From contig CAWAED010000013.1 of assembly GCA_963781105.1 (NCBI GenBank), positions 186,001 to 250,000 of the forward strand: DNA of 64,000 nucleotides. Reading direction: 5' to 3'. Position 1 is the first letter of the stretch. Every line of letters begins with the position of its first letter. This DNA comes from Palsa-295 sp963781105 (GTDB taxonomy: Bacteria; Acidobacteriota; Terriglobia; Acidiferrales; UBA7541). Positions 8,898 to 17,676 of the stretch are shown one piece after another. Under the pieces are notes generated by a model, which worked only from the letters and a program-made list of their open reading frames with translations, had not been told where the DNA came from and searched no databases. A program made the translations under genes and the position numbers.

Positions 8898-9494
8898 TTA
8901 GTCGGCCTGCAAGATGGCGTTGATCGCAGGGGATCCGTAGCGAGCCACGGCGGCTTTTAGCTTCCCGATCGACGCCGGGACACCGCGGACCTGGCCACCC
9001 CACTCCAAAAGTTGTTGCTTTGTATAGGGCACAATCGGCCGCGTAGCCTCATCGAAGCGGGCTCTTGCCATCTCATGCTTTTGATCGGGGTATAGGGTTC
9101 GCTGACCAGCTTCGCGCAAATGCTCCCCGCCGTCCTTGTTCGTTGGATTAGACGCTTCCGGGATTGGGGCCAAGCTATCTTCTGCCCGGAGTTCCGCGAA
9201 GGCGCGTTCCAGGCTGCCGGGAGTGACTTCGCCTGTATCGGAAAGTTTCTTGGCGCGAGCGAACAATAAATTTTTGTTGGCCTCGCATCCATAGAACAAG
9301 TTACCCGGATCGCCGTGAACATCGCCGCCGGAATGCAAACCGCGCTGCCCACTGTGCGCTTGCAGAAAGCTGACGAACGCCGATTGTTCAAAACTTGCCA
9401 TCTGAACCAGGGCTTGCTGAGCTTGTTCCCGCAGTTCCTGATTTTTTTCTTCCCGCATGACGCTAGTCGCTTCTTCCAATGTCATCTTTGCCAT
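8898..9494 (-). CDS. Hypothetical island protein, start codon overlapping the integrase start
   Basis: 198-residue soluble protein, helix-rich at the N-terminus (MAKMTLEEATSVMREEKNQE) and with a conserved-looking RYGSPAINAILQAD end. No domain recognised. Its ATG (9494-9492 on the - strand) overlaps the ATG of the + strand integrase (9493-9495) by two bases, so the two genes share one start region head to head and each promoter must lie inside the other gene, unless one of the starts is further downstream. Confidence 0.5.
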   Translation of the reverse strand: MAKMTLEEATSVMREEKNQELREQAQQALVQMASFEQSAFVSFLQAHSGQRGLHSGGDVHGDPGNLFYGCEANKNLLFARAKKLSDTGEVTPGSLERAFAELRAEDSLAPIPEASNPTNKDGGEHLREAGQRTLYPDQKHEMARARFDEATRPIVPYTKQQLLEWGGQVRGVPASIGKLKAAVARYGSPAINAILQAD

Positions 9495-10515
9495 GACTAG
9501 ACCACTTAATAGGAAGCAGGTTCAGCCAGAATCATCCCTGAAGCTTACGGAGTTTATCGAAAAGAGCTACTTCCCTGCTGTTGAGCCCAAACTAAGGCCG
9601 TCCACATTCCTCAATTACAAGAAATCTATCTATGAACCGCATCTGAAAAAACGCCTGAATAAACTGAATCTCAGCGTGAGGGATTTTCGGCCGGTTCATG
9701 CGCAGCGACTTTTAAGAGACATTCCGGAGATTGGACACAGGACTCTGCTTCACATAAAGAATTTTCTGAGCGGAGTTTTCAAGTTTGCGAAGCAGGAAGG
9801 TGTGTTGGACGGCATCAATCCCATCACGGATATATCTGTACCTGGTAAACCCACAAAATTCAAAGGCGCGGCCTACACGCTGGATGACGTGGAAAGAATG
9901 CTTGAGGATTTACAAGAAGAGAAAGATCCGACCGCAGGAGAAGTATTGGCACTCCTGGGTTTCACGGGGTTGCGGCAGAGTGAATGCCGGGGGTTACGGT
10001 GGTCCGATTGGGACGAGGAAAAGCAGACGTTGATGATTTGCCGATCGGTGTGGAACACGAAGGTTGGCGGGACGAAGAATGCAGCCAGCGAAGGAACCAT
10101 TCCCGTTCTTCCTTTGCTCAACGATCTATTGCGCACACGAAAGGAACGAGTCAAACCGAATCCGCAGGATTATATTTTTGCAGGAAGTAAGAGAGGCACG
10201 CCCTTGGATTTTCACAATTTGGCGAACCGAGTGATTAAGCCGGCTCTGGAAAAATCTAAGTTGAGTGACGAGGGTGGTGTACAATGGGAGGGATTTCACG
10301 GCTTCCGTCGTGGGCTGGCGTCGAATCTGTTTGGCCTAGGAGTGAATCCGAAAGTGATTGCAGCGATCCTACGTCATTCAGACATATCAACGACGTTGCA
10401 GTTTTACATCCAGACTCCGGACGCGGAATCGCGCGCGGCCTTGGCGAAGTTGGAAGAGCGGATCGCGGCGCGCAATGCTTCCCAGCAGGTCTTGATTAAT
10501 GGTCAGCCGAAATAG
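9493..10515 (+). CDS. Tyrosine recombinase / phage-type integrase
   Basis: Site-specific recombinase of 340 residues. Residues about 10-115 form the SAM-like core-binding domain (LRPSTFLNYKKSIYEPHLKK). The C-terminal catalytic domain shows the expected residues: first Arg in LLGFTGLRQSECRGLRW, HxxR in FHGFRRGLASNL, then LRHSDISTTLQFYIQ with the nucleophilic Tyr. All key residues are present, so it should be active. It ends 44 bp before tRNA-His, a classic placement for an island integrase. An alternative start at 9457 would add 12 residues. Confidence 0.92.
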   Translation: MTRPLNRKQVQPESSLKLTEFIEKSYFPAVEPKLRPSTFLNYKKSIYEPHLKKRLNKLNLSVRDFRPVHAQRLLRDIPEIGHRTLLHIKNFLSGVFKFAKQEGVLDGINPITDISVPGKPTKFKGAAYTLDDVERMLEDLQEEKDPTAGEVLALLGFTGLRQSECRGLRWSDWDEEKQTLMICRSVWNTKVGGTKNAASEGTIPVLPLLNDLLRTRKERVKPNPQDYIFAGSKRGTPLDFHNLANRVIKPALEKSKLSDEGGVQWEGFHGFRRGLASNLFGLGVNPKVIAAILRHSDISTTLQFYIQTPDAESRAALAKLEERIAARNASQQVLINGQPK

Positions 10516-10559
10516 TATCCATTTGTAGTGCCACGTTGTAAAGTCCTTCTTTTCAATGT

Positions 10560-10636
10560 GGTGAGCGTAGCTCAGCTGGTAGAGCATCGGTCTGTGGCAC
10601 CGAGGGTCGTGGGTTCAAATCCCATCGCTCACCCCA
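10560..10636 (+). tRNA. tRNA-His (anticodon GTG)
   Basis: Full cloverleaf. The acceptor GTGAGCG pairs with CGCTCAC. The D arm is GCTC/GAGC. The anticodon stem TCGGT/ACCGA has loop CTGTGGC with anticodon GTG at 10594-10596. The T arm is GTGGG/CCCAT with TTCAAAT. The extra 5' G (10560) opposite C73 (10633) is the hallmark of tRNA-His, and the 3' CCA (10634-10636) is encoded. It is intact although an integrase gene abuts its 5' side. Confidence 0.97.
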
Positions 10637-10827
10637 ACCCTTCTACGACCTTTCATTGAATTCTCGCGGAATCCGTCTGGATTCGTTCCCCTCTCCGCCC
10701 GTGATATTACAAACGCGCTCTTCGTGATCGTAAATGAGGACTTTTGCTAAAATCTGCGTTCCACTCAGGCACGCCTGGCGCGGTATCATTGCAACCTTGT
10801 CGTTACACCGCGGGAGGTGACTGGTCG

Positions 10828-11811
10828 ATGCGCTATCGTGCGCTGGGACGTACAGGCTGGCAGGTGTCAGATATCAGTTTTGGAGCGTGGGCCATCGGCA
10901 GCGCTTGGGGCCAGGTGTCGGACGAGGACTCTCTGGCCGCTTTGAATACGGCAATCGATTGCGACGTGAATTTTATAGACACCGCGGATGTCTACGGCGA
11001 CGGGCGTAGCGAACGGCTGATCGCGCAACTGAAAAAACAGCGCAAGGAAGAAATCATCGTCGCGACGAAAGCGGGCCGGCGCCTCGCAAAGCAGAGCGAG
11101 GCGGGTTACAGCCGCGAGAATATTACGAAGTGGATCGAAGATAGTCTGAGAAATCTCGCGACCGATTCGCTGGATCTGCTGCAACTGCATTGCCCGCCCA
11201 CGTCACTCTACGAGCACGATGAAGTATTCGGCATTCTCGACGACTTGGTGCAAGCCGGGAAAATCCGGTACTACGGCGTCAGTGTAGAAAAGGTTGAGGA
11301 AGCGCTCACGGCCATCCAGCACCCGAATGTCCAGAGCGTCCAGATCATTTTCAACTGTTTTCGGCAACGGCCGGCGGAGCGCTTTTTCGCTGAAGCCAAA
11401 CGGAAACAGGTAGGCATCCTCGCCCGCGTGCCGCTCGCGAGCGGCCTGCTGACCGGAAAGTTTAATCTAAACTCGACCTTCGCGGCCGATGATCACAGAA
11501 ATTTCAACCGGCACGGCGAAGCCTTCGACGTGGGCGAGACTTTTTCAGGAGTGGATTATAAGGCGGGACTCGAAGCGGTGGAGGAATTGCAGCCGCTCAT
11601 ACCGCGCGGGGCAACGATGGCTCAGTTTGCGCTGCGCTGGATTCTGATGTTCGACGCGGTGACGTGCGCAATTCCCGGCGGGAAACGCCCCGATCAAGTT
11701 ACTGACAATTGCCGCGCTTCGGAACTACCTCCTTTGAGCGATGAAACCATGACCGACGTCCGGCAGATATACGACCAAAAGATCTATCCCCTCATCGGAA
11801 ATTGCTGGTAA
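10828..11811 (+). CDS. Aldo/keto reductase
   Basis: NAD(P)H-dependent oxidoreductase of 327 residues with the AKR barrel. The tetrad can be placed: Asp in FIDTADVYG with Tyr two residues on, Lys in VATKAGRR, and His in LDLLQLHCPP. Start chosen at 10828 because of the strong GGGAGGTGA site at 10812-10819; the frame extends further up without such a site. It is first in the + strand arm of the inositol locus, before iolB. Bacillus also has an AKR (IolS) in its iol operon, so a role in cyclitol or deoxy-sugar reduction is plausible but not shown. Confidence 0.85.
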   Translation: MRYRALGRTGWQVSDISFGAWAIGSAWGQVSDEDSLAALNTAIDCDVNFIDTADVYGDGRSERLIAQLKKQRKEEIIVATKAGRRLAKQSEAGYSRENITKWIEDSLRNLATDSLDLLQLHCPPTSLYEHDEVFGILDDLVQAGKIRYYGVSVEKVEEALTAIQHPNVQSVQIIFNCFRQRPAERFFAEAKRKQVGILARVPLASGLLTGKFNLNSTFAADDHRNFNRHGEAFDVGETFSGVDYKAGLEAVEELQPLIPRGATMAQFALRWILMFDAVTCAIPGGKRPDQVTDNCRASELPPLSDETMTDVRQIYDQKIYPLIGNCW

Positions 11812-11869
11812 GCGGCCCTGCGGGTCGTCGGTTCCCTCTCCAAGTAATCAGAAATCATGCGGCGGACAA

Positions 11870-11898
11870 TTGACAATACCGCATTCATTTGCCATAGT
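11870..11898 (+). promoter_or_regulatory. Sigma-70-type promoter of iolB
   Basis: A perfect -35 TTGACA at 11870-11875 is separated by exactly 17 bp from a -10 CATAGT at 11893-11898. The candidate operator begins five bases further on, and the iolB start is at 11964. Confidence 0.6.
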
Positions 11899-11902
11899 CT
11901 CA

Positions 11903-11924
11903 AAGCGGTTAGACGAAAATCGCT
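11903..11924 (+). promoter_or_regulatory. Candidate LacI-type operator, copy 1 (iolB)
   Basis: 22-bp sequence starting AAGCGGTTAGACG and ending AAAATCGCT, identical to 28482-28503 read on the - strand. The inner 21 bp are an imperfect palindrome with AGCG at one end and CGCT at the other, plus matched TT and AA positions. It covers the expected transcription start of iolB, so a bound repressor would block initiation. Confidence 0.7.
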
Positions 11925-11963
11925 TCTGGGTGCTCGAAACGGCCATATTGGCGCGGGGGAGAT

Positions 11964-12812
11964 GTGAGCGAACGCAGCTTTCTCGTCCATTCTTCGGTTT
12001 TGCCGCCTCAGCAGAGCGGCGAGCTCTTGCATCTCCCCCGCCAGCAAGCCGGTTGGGAGTGGATGAGCTTCCTCGTCCATCGCTTGCAGCCGGGCGACGC
12101 CTTTCGCGCAAAAACCGTGGCCGAAGAGGCTGTCTTCGTCCTACTGGGCGGCACGTGCACAGCCGACTGGGGATCAGGCGCAAAGCGCCTGGGAAAGCGC
12201 CACGACGTTTTTGACGGTTTTCCGTACGCGCTCTACTTGCCTGCCGGGAACGAAGTAGCGTTCACCGCACAATCAGTCTGTGAGATCGCCGAATGCCGCT
12301 CCCCTTCTGAAGCCCGTCTCGAGCCGAAGCTCATCGCTCCTGGCGAAGTGGTCAGCAGTCTGCGCGGCGGTGGAAATGCCTCGCGCCAGATCGTGGACAT
12401 CATGGGACCTGAATTTCCGGCAGATAGGCTGATGGCCATTGAGGTTTATACGCCTGGGGGCAACTGGTCGAGCTACCCTCCGCACAAGCACGACGTCCAC
12501 AATCCTCCGGGGGAAGTGGATTTGGACGAAATCTATTATTACCGGATCCGCCAGCCCGAAGGTTTTGCGTTCCAGCATCTTTATGCAGGACAACACGCCG
12601 GCGAGCAAACCTTGAAGCCGCATGATGGCGACACGGTGCTGGTGCACAGCGGTTTCCATCCGGTGGTTGCCGGCCCTGGTTACGACGTTTACTACCTGAA
12701 TTTCCTCGCAGGATCGTCTCGCGCTCTGGCCGTCACCGAGGATCCCAGTCACGTTTGGATCCGTTCGACGTGGAAGGACACTGACCCTCGTTTGCCGCTC
12801 GTGAGGGAATAG
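11964..12812 (+). CDS. iolB: 5-deoxy-glucuronate isomerase
   Basis: Converts 5-deoxy-D-glucuronate to 2-deoxy-5-keto-D-gluconate in myo-inositol catabolism. 282 residues, the family's normal length, with the double-cupin layout. The metal site is visible as SYPPHKHDVHNPPGEVDLDE followed by YYYR, with a further His in HSGFHPVVAGPGYDVYYLN. The GTG start lies just behind a GGGGGAG stretch, and an ATGTGA start-stop overlaps it at 11962. It is preceded by a promoter and the 22-bp operator, and followed by iolD after 343 bp. Confidence 0.93.
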   Translation: MSERSFLVHSSVLPPQQSGELLHLPRQQAGWEWMSFLVHRLQPGDAFRAKTVAEEAVFVLLGGTCTADWGSGAKRLGKRHDVFDGFPYALYLPAGNEVAFTAQSVCEIAECRSPSEARLEPKLIAPGEVVSSLRGGGNASRQIVDIMGPEFPADRLMAIEVYTPGGNWSSYPPHKHDVHNPPGEVDLDEIYYYRIRQPEGFAFQHLYAGQHAGEQTLKPHDGDTVLVHSGFHPVVAGPGYDVYYLNFLAGSSRALAVTEDPSHVWIRSTWKDTDPRLPLVRE

Positions 12813-12940
12813 CTCGCACGCGGAGAAGAATAACCATGGGGAAGTTTACTGGTGCGAGCGGTTCCGAATGGAAAATGATCGCGGCATCGGGAAATGGCGT
12901 TTGGGGACAACGCCAGCGGCTCGCGATGAGCTACGGTGGT

Positions 12941-12954
12941 TATAATCGGTTAGA
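12941..12954 (+). promoter_or_regulatory. Possible iolD promoter -10 with operator-like half-site
   Basis: In the 343-bp gap between iolB and iolD a perfect TATAAT (12941-12946) is followed at once by CGGTTAGA (12947-12954), an eight-base match to the 22-bp operator and in the same position relative to the -10 as at iolB. No good -35 is seen 16-18 bp upstream, so this is tentative. An open frame through the gap was judged spurious. Confidence 0.3.
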
Positions 12955-13155
12955 ATTAGTACCTCGCATTAGTTCTTTTCGACTTGTACCGGACGGTTCG
13001 GCTGCCGCTGGCATTACGGGCTCGCGACCCGCTGGTTTACGTACGCGCCGGGTCTTGCCTGTTCCGTCAGTTGCGCATTCCTGGCCCTTCCCTCTTCGCG
13101 CATTGCGACATACACTCCTCCGAAGTTGTGGATCACTCCGGAGAGGCGCATCTCT

Positions 13156-15009
13156 ATGACCGTGCGGCTGACCGCGGCGCAAGCAACCATTGCATTCTTG
13201 AAAAACCAGTTCGTTGAAAGAGACGGCAAGAAACACCAATTCTTTGGCGGATGTCTAGGAATTTTTGGTCACGGGAACGTTGCAGGAATCGGCCAAGCAC
13301 TGGAACAGGAACCTGCGCTGCGCTACTACCTCTTTCGCAACGAACAAGCGATGGTTCACGCGGCCGTCGGGTTCGCAAAGGCAAGTTTCCGGATGCGGAC
13401 GTTGATCTGCACAAGCTCGATCGGTCCCGGCGCCACAAATATGGTCACGGGCGCAGCGCTGGCGACCATAAACCGGCTGCCGGTCCTTTTGTTGCCCGGA
13501 GACATTTTCGCGCGCCGCAACGTCGCGCCAGTTCTACAGCAACTCGAATCTCCGTCCATACAAGATATTTCCGTGAACGATTGTTTCAAGCCCGTCTCGC
13601 GCTATTGGGACCGCGTAGAACGCGCTGAGCAATTACTGACTTCCCTGCCCGAAGCGATGCGCGTGCTGACATCGCCTGCCGAGACCGGCGCAGTGACGAT
13701 CAGTTTTCCGCAAGACGTTCAGGCCGAGGCGTTCGATTTTCCCGAAGAGTTCCTTCGCGAACGAGTTTGGACGATTCCGCGCAACCGCTGCGACCGCAAG
13801 CTTCTGCTGGAAGCAGCCAGATGGATCGCCGCCGCGAAGCGGCCGCTCATTGTCGCTGGCGGAGGCGTGCTTTATTCCGAAGCCTCCGACGCCCTCGCGA
13901 AATTTGCTGCTGCGACCGGGATTCCGGTGTGCGAGACGCAAGCGGGCAAGAGCGCCTTGCCATTCGATCATCCGCAGCAGCTCGGGGCTGTCGGCGTCAC
14001 CGGCACTCCTGGCGCGAATATTGCGGCGCGCGAAGCGGATTTGATCATCGGCGTCGGAACGCGCTACAGCGATTTCACCAGCGCTTCGAAAACTGCGTTC
14101 CAAAATCCCGCGGTTCGATTCATCAACATCAACGTCGCCGAATTCGATGCCTACAAGCACGCAGCGCTGCCGCTCGCCGGTGACGCGCGCGTGACGATCG
14201 ACGAACTGCAAGCAGCCGTTGGCGATTATCGCGTCGAACAAAACTTCGCAGAAAAAATCGCACAGTCGCGCACGCAGTGGGAAATTGAGGTTGATCGCAT
14301 CCATGGGCTAGCGATAGCGCCGCCGATCGCACAGGGTGAAGTAATCGGCGTCGTCAATAACCTCGTGGAGCCTTCCGACATCGTCGTTTGTGCGGCCGGC
14401 AGTTTGCCGGGAGATCTGCACAAGCTTTGGCGCGCGCGCCGTCCCGGCGCTTATCACATGGAGTACGGATATTCTTGCATGGGCTACGAAATCGCTGGAG
14501 GGCTTGGCGCCAAAATGGCCGATCCGCAACGCGAGGTTTATGTTTTGGTCGGCGATGGTTCTTACCTCATGATGGCGCAAGAAATCATTACGTCCATTCA
14601 AGAGGGCTACAAACTCAACATCGTCCTGCTCGATAACCACGGCTTTTCGAGCATCGGCGGATTGAGTCGCGCCTGCGGCAATGAGGGGATGGGCACAAAT
14701 TACCGCTATCGTCGCGGCGACAAGGATGAAGGAGACATTCTGCCCGTGGATTTCGCGGCAAATGCGGCGAGCCTCGGCGCTTGGTCCGTCCGCGCCCGCA
14801 CGGCGAATGAGCTGAAGGCGGCTTTGGCTGAGGGCAAAAAACAAAACCGCACCTCGGTTGTGATCATCGAAACAGCCTATGACCAGCGCGTACCCGGCTA
14901 TGAATCGTGGTGGGACGTGCCGATTGCAGAAGTTTCCGAGCGAGATGCCGTGAAAGCTGCGCGTCGCGAATACGAACAAACGCGCAAAAAAGAACGCTTT
15001 TTCTTTTAG
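13156..15009 (+). CDS. iolD: 3D-(3,5/4)-trihydroxycyclohexane-1,2-dione acylhydrolase
   Basis: Thiamine-diphosphate enzyme that opens the six-membered ring to give 5-deoxy-glucuronate. 617 residues, close to the family length. Visible features are the N-terminal glutamate region (YYLFRNEQAMVHAAVGFAKA), the central domain (RPLIVAGGGVLYSEA), and the C-terminal ThDP motif GDGSYLMMAQEI ending in NIVLLDNHGF. The ending NHGFSSIGGLSRACG is characteristic of IolD. Start set at 13156, with a GGAGAGG site close upstream. Followed after 67 bp by the APC permease. Confidence 0.95.
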   Translation: MTVRLTAAQATIAFLKNQFVERDGKKHQFFGGCLGIFGHGNVAGIGQALEQEPALRYYLFRNEQAMVHAAVGFAKASFRMRTLICTSSIGPGATNMVTGAALATINRLPVLLLPGDIFARRNVAPVLQQLESPSIQDISVNDCFKPVSRYWDRVERAEQLLTSLPEAMRVLTSPAETGAVTISFPQDVQAEAFDFPEEFLRERVWTIPRNRCDRKLLLEAARWIAAAKRPLIVAGGGVLYSEASDALAKFAAATGIPVCETQAGKSALPFDHPQQLGAVGVTGTPGANIAAREADLIIGVGTRYSDFTSASKTAFQNPAVRFININVAEFDAYKHAALPLAGDARVTIDELQAAVGDYRVEQNFAEKIAQSRTQWEIEVDRIHGLAIAPPIAQGEVIGVVNNLVEPSDIVVCAAGSLPGDLHKLWRARRPGAYHMEYGYSCMGYEIAGGLGAKMADPQREVYVLVGDGSYLMMAQEIITSIQEGYKLNIVLLDNHGFSSIGGLSRACGNEGMGTNYRYRRGDKDEGDILPVDFAANAASLGAWSVRARTANELKAALAEGKKQNRTSVVIIETAYDQRVPGYESWWDVPIAEVSERDAVKAARREYEQTRKKERFFF

Positions 15010-15076
15010 AATCGATTCACAAGCACGGTGTCCAGGTTCCGTCTGACGTTCAACAGGCCGATGCAAAGAGGTGGGG

Positions 15077-16453
15077 GTGGCAACATCCACTGAAGCGGTT
15101 CAAGCGCCGACACCCGCGCAACCCCATCTCAAGCGCGTGCTGGGCTTGTGGGACCTCATCTACTACGGAGTTATTCTGACGTCGCCGATCGCCGCGGTTC
15201 CGCTCTTCGGCGAAGGGCAAGTGCTTTCACATGGGCACACCGTGGCAACTCTGCTGTTCGCGATGGTGGCCATGTCGGTGACAGCCGTCAGCTTCGGTCG
15301 TATGGCCAGCGTGTATCCCTCCTCCGGTTCCGTTTACACCTACATCAGCCGCGAACTGAACCCGCACGTGGGCTTCGTGGTGGGCTGGGCCATGTTTCTG
15401 GAATACTTGTTCCAGCCAATCCAAAATGCGCTTTACGCGGCATTAACGATTCAACGGATGACGCCGCGCGTTCCTTTCGCAATCCTGGCCGCGCTCGCCG
15501 TTGGACTGATTACGTTTATGACCATCCAGGGAATTCGTTTCACCGCGCGCACCAACGAAGTGCTGCTCGGATTCATGATGTTGGTCACTACGGTATTTTT
15601 GGTGGAGGCTTTCCGCTACATCGTGCTACATCACCGCTACATAGGTCTTTTTTCCATGAGCCCGGTTTACAATCCCGCGACTTTCAATATGCGCGCGGTC
15701 GCTGCCGGGACATCTCTCGCCGCGCTTGTTTTCATCGGCTTTGACGGAGTTTCAATCCTGGCGGAGGAAGTCAGGAATCCTAGGCGCAACGTCTTGCTGG
15801 CGTCGGTGCTGGTCGTGGTGTTCACCGGACTCTTCAGCGGCCTGCAGGTGTATATGGCCCAGCGCGTGTGGCCGGACTACACCACGCTGCAAAATCCTGA
15901 GACGGCGTTCATGGACGTAGCGCGCGTGGCCAGTGGTCCCTATTTGTTCGCCGCTTACGGTGTGATGCTGTTAATTTCGAGTATTGCCTGCGGGCTTGCG
16001 GGACACGTGGGAGCCTCGCGCTTGCTTTACAGCATGGGCCGCGATGACGTATTACCGAAAAAAATCTTCGGGCATCTAAGCCTGAAAAAGAGCAATCCGA
16101 TCTACAACGTATGGATCATCGGGGTGCTCGCCTACATAGGTGTGATTACCATTCCGTGGGAGCTTGCCGCGGAAGTGGTGACCTTCGGAGCTCTGCTCGC
16201 TTTCATGGGCGTGAATTTGGCGGCGCTGCGCCATTTCTGGTTTTCGGCGGAGGCAGTCGGGCACCGCAACTTCTTCGTTGACGCTTTCGTGCCTAGCTTC
16301 GGGATCGTTTTCTGTTGTGGCTTGCTATACAGCCTGCAAACGTGGACTCGATACGCGGGACTTAGCTGGCTGGCGGTGGGAATTATCTACGGAGCTTATA
16401 AGACGCGCGGATTTACCGTGCGTCCGAAGCTGATTGATTTCAGCGATTCGTAG
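15077..16453 (+). CDS. APC-family amino acid/polyamine-type permease
   Basis: About 458-residue inner-membrane transporter with roughly twelve hydrophobic segments and the APC signature at the N-terminus (LGLWDLIYYGVILTSPIAAV). GFDGVSILAEEVRNPRRNV and GHVGASRLLYSMGRDDVLP are typical APC loop motifs. GTG at 15077 is preferred because AGAGG lies five bases upstream; GTG at 15071 is the alternative. It is the last + strand gene of the locus and converges on the LacI regulator. Known inositol importers are MFS or ABC type, so the substrate may instead be an amino compound such as an aminocyclitol (inference). Confidence 0.85.
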   Translation: MATSTEAVQAPTPAQPHLKRVLGLWDLIYYGVILTSPIAAVPLFGEGQVLSHGHTVATLLFAMVAMSVTAVSFGRMASVYPSSGSVYTYISRELNPHVGFVVGWAMFLEYLFQPIQNALYAALTIQRMTPRVPFAILAALAVGLITFMTIQGIRFTARTNEVLLGFMMLVTTVFLVEAFRYIVLHHRYIGLFSMSPVYNPATFNMRAVAAGTSLAALVFIGFDGVSILAEEVRNPRRNVLLASVLVVVFTGLFSGLQVYMAQRVWPDYTTLQNPETAFMDVARVASGPYLFAAYGVMLLISSIACGLAGHVGASRLLYSMGRDDVLPKKIFGHLSLKKSNPIYNVWIIGVLAYIGVITIPWELAAEVVTFGALLAFMGVNLAALRHFWFSAEAVGHRNFFVDAFVPSFGIVFCCGLLYSLQTWTRYAGLSWLAVGIIYGAYKTRGFTVRPKLIDFSDS

Positions 16454-16486
16454 ATTTAGTTTGCGCGATACAGCAAAGTTATCACA

Positions 16487-17602
16487 TCACTTCGCTTCGC
16501 GAATAAGACGCTCTTCGAAGACTGCCGCGCTTGTCGGCCGAGACTGCTCACGAGAAACTTTGAGCGCGAACCCACAAGATTCGCGAATGCGAAGTTCCGG
16601 CTGCAACTTTTTGACCACGGCAGCGCTGCGATCCCCCGAAATCCGGCGAATGAGTAATTCAGCCGCCTCGCTACCCAGTTGATGTTTGGGGAGCTCGACG
16701 GTCGTCAGCCTCGGACGGAAGACACCAAGCCACGGATAATCGTCAAAGCTCACGAGTCCGAAGTCCTCCGGACAGCGCAATCCCATCTCCTCGGCGGCTT
16801 TCAACAACCCGATGGTCATCAAGTGATTGGCCACGTAAATGCCGTCGGGCCGATAGGAGAGGAGCGCGTGTCCGGCACGGAATCCGGATTCGATTCGATA
16901 ATCTCCCTCAATAACCAATTCGCGCTCGTAAGGAAGGCTCGCGGCTTTTAGCGCGTCTCGAAAACCCTCCCAACGCGCCTGGGCGTTGCTCACCTTCAGC
17001 GGTCCGCCGATCAATCCGATGCGCTTCCTTCCCGCACGCGCCAGGTGCGACACCGCGTCATATGCGCCCTGGTAGTCGTCGGTGATTACGGCGTCCTTGG
17101 TCAGCTTCGGATAAGTGCGCATCACCAAAACGAAGGGAATATTCACTTCTTTAATCATCTGCCGTAAGGAAGGCCGAAAATCTTCCGACGCTTTCGTTAG
17201 TAAAATCCCGTCTACGCGTTTAGAGAGCAACAATTCAACCGAACTCTCTTCCTTGGCAAGAATATCGTCGCTGTTGCAGAGCAGCAGGTTGTATCCGTGT
17301 TTTTGCGCAGCATCCTCGGCGCCGCGAACGACCATCGGGAAGAATGGATTGCCGATGTCCGGCACGATCATTCCTATCGTATGGGTTCGCTGCTTCGCCA
17401 GGCTGCGGGCAATCAGGTTGGGCCGGTAATTAAGTTTGCGGATGGCTGCTTCCACGCGCTTGCGAAGCTTCAGGCCGACGTGGCTTTTATGATTCACCAC
17501 CGCGGACACGGTAAACACCGAAACGCGCGATTCGCGCGCGACATCATAGATACTCGCGGATTTGGCCGGCTTCTTGCGATCGCTTTTTTCAGAGGAGGGC
17601 AT
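16487..17602 (-). CDS. LacI-family transcriptional repressor
   Basis: 371-residue regulator. The N-terminal helix-turn-helix (SIYDVARESRVSVFTVSAVV followed by NH) and hinge (LNYRPNLIARSL) precede a periplasmic-binding-like effector domain (HTIGMIVPDIGNPFFPMVV). It is the last gene of the - strand cyclitol operon, 74 bp after the Gfo/Idh gene. The 22-bp repeat found in front of iolB and of the TonB receptor is its most likely operator, with an inositol-derived sugar as inducer (inference). No copy of that repeat was seen in its own 74-bp upstream region. Confidence 0.92.
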   Translation of the reverse strand: MPSSEKSDRKKPAKSASIYDVARESRVSVFTVSAVVNHKSHVGLKLRKRVEAAIRKLNYRPNLIARSLAKQRTHTIGMIVPDIGNPFFPMVVRGAEDAAQKHGYNLLLCNSDDILAKEESSVELLLSKRVDGILLTKASEDFRPSLRQMIKEVNIPFVLVMRTYPKLTKDAVITDDYQGAYDAVSHLARAGRKRIGLIGGPLKVSNAQARWEGFRDALKAASLPYERELVIEGDYRIESGFRAGHALLSYRPDGIYVANHLMTIGLLKAAEEMGLRCPEDFGLVSFDDYPWLGVFRPRLTTVELPKHQLGSEAAELLIRRISGDRSAAVVKKLQPELRIRESCGFALKVSREQSRPTSAAVFEERLIREAK

Positions 17603-17676
17603 GAGTTTTCCGTATTGCCGCGAACAAGGTTTCGTACAGAGCTTGATTGAAAGTTCGTTCTCGCGAGTCTTTGCGC

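Noticed and set aside
12836..13159. 107-codon open frame between iolB and iolD
   Set aside because: No ribosome binding site match, unusual composition, overlaps the probable iolD promoter and the iolD start.
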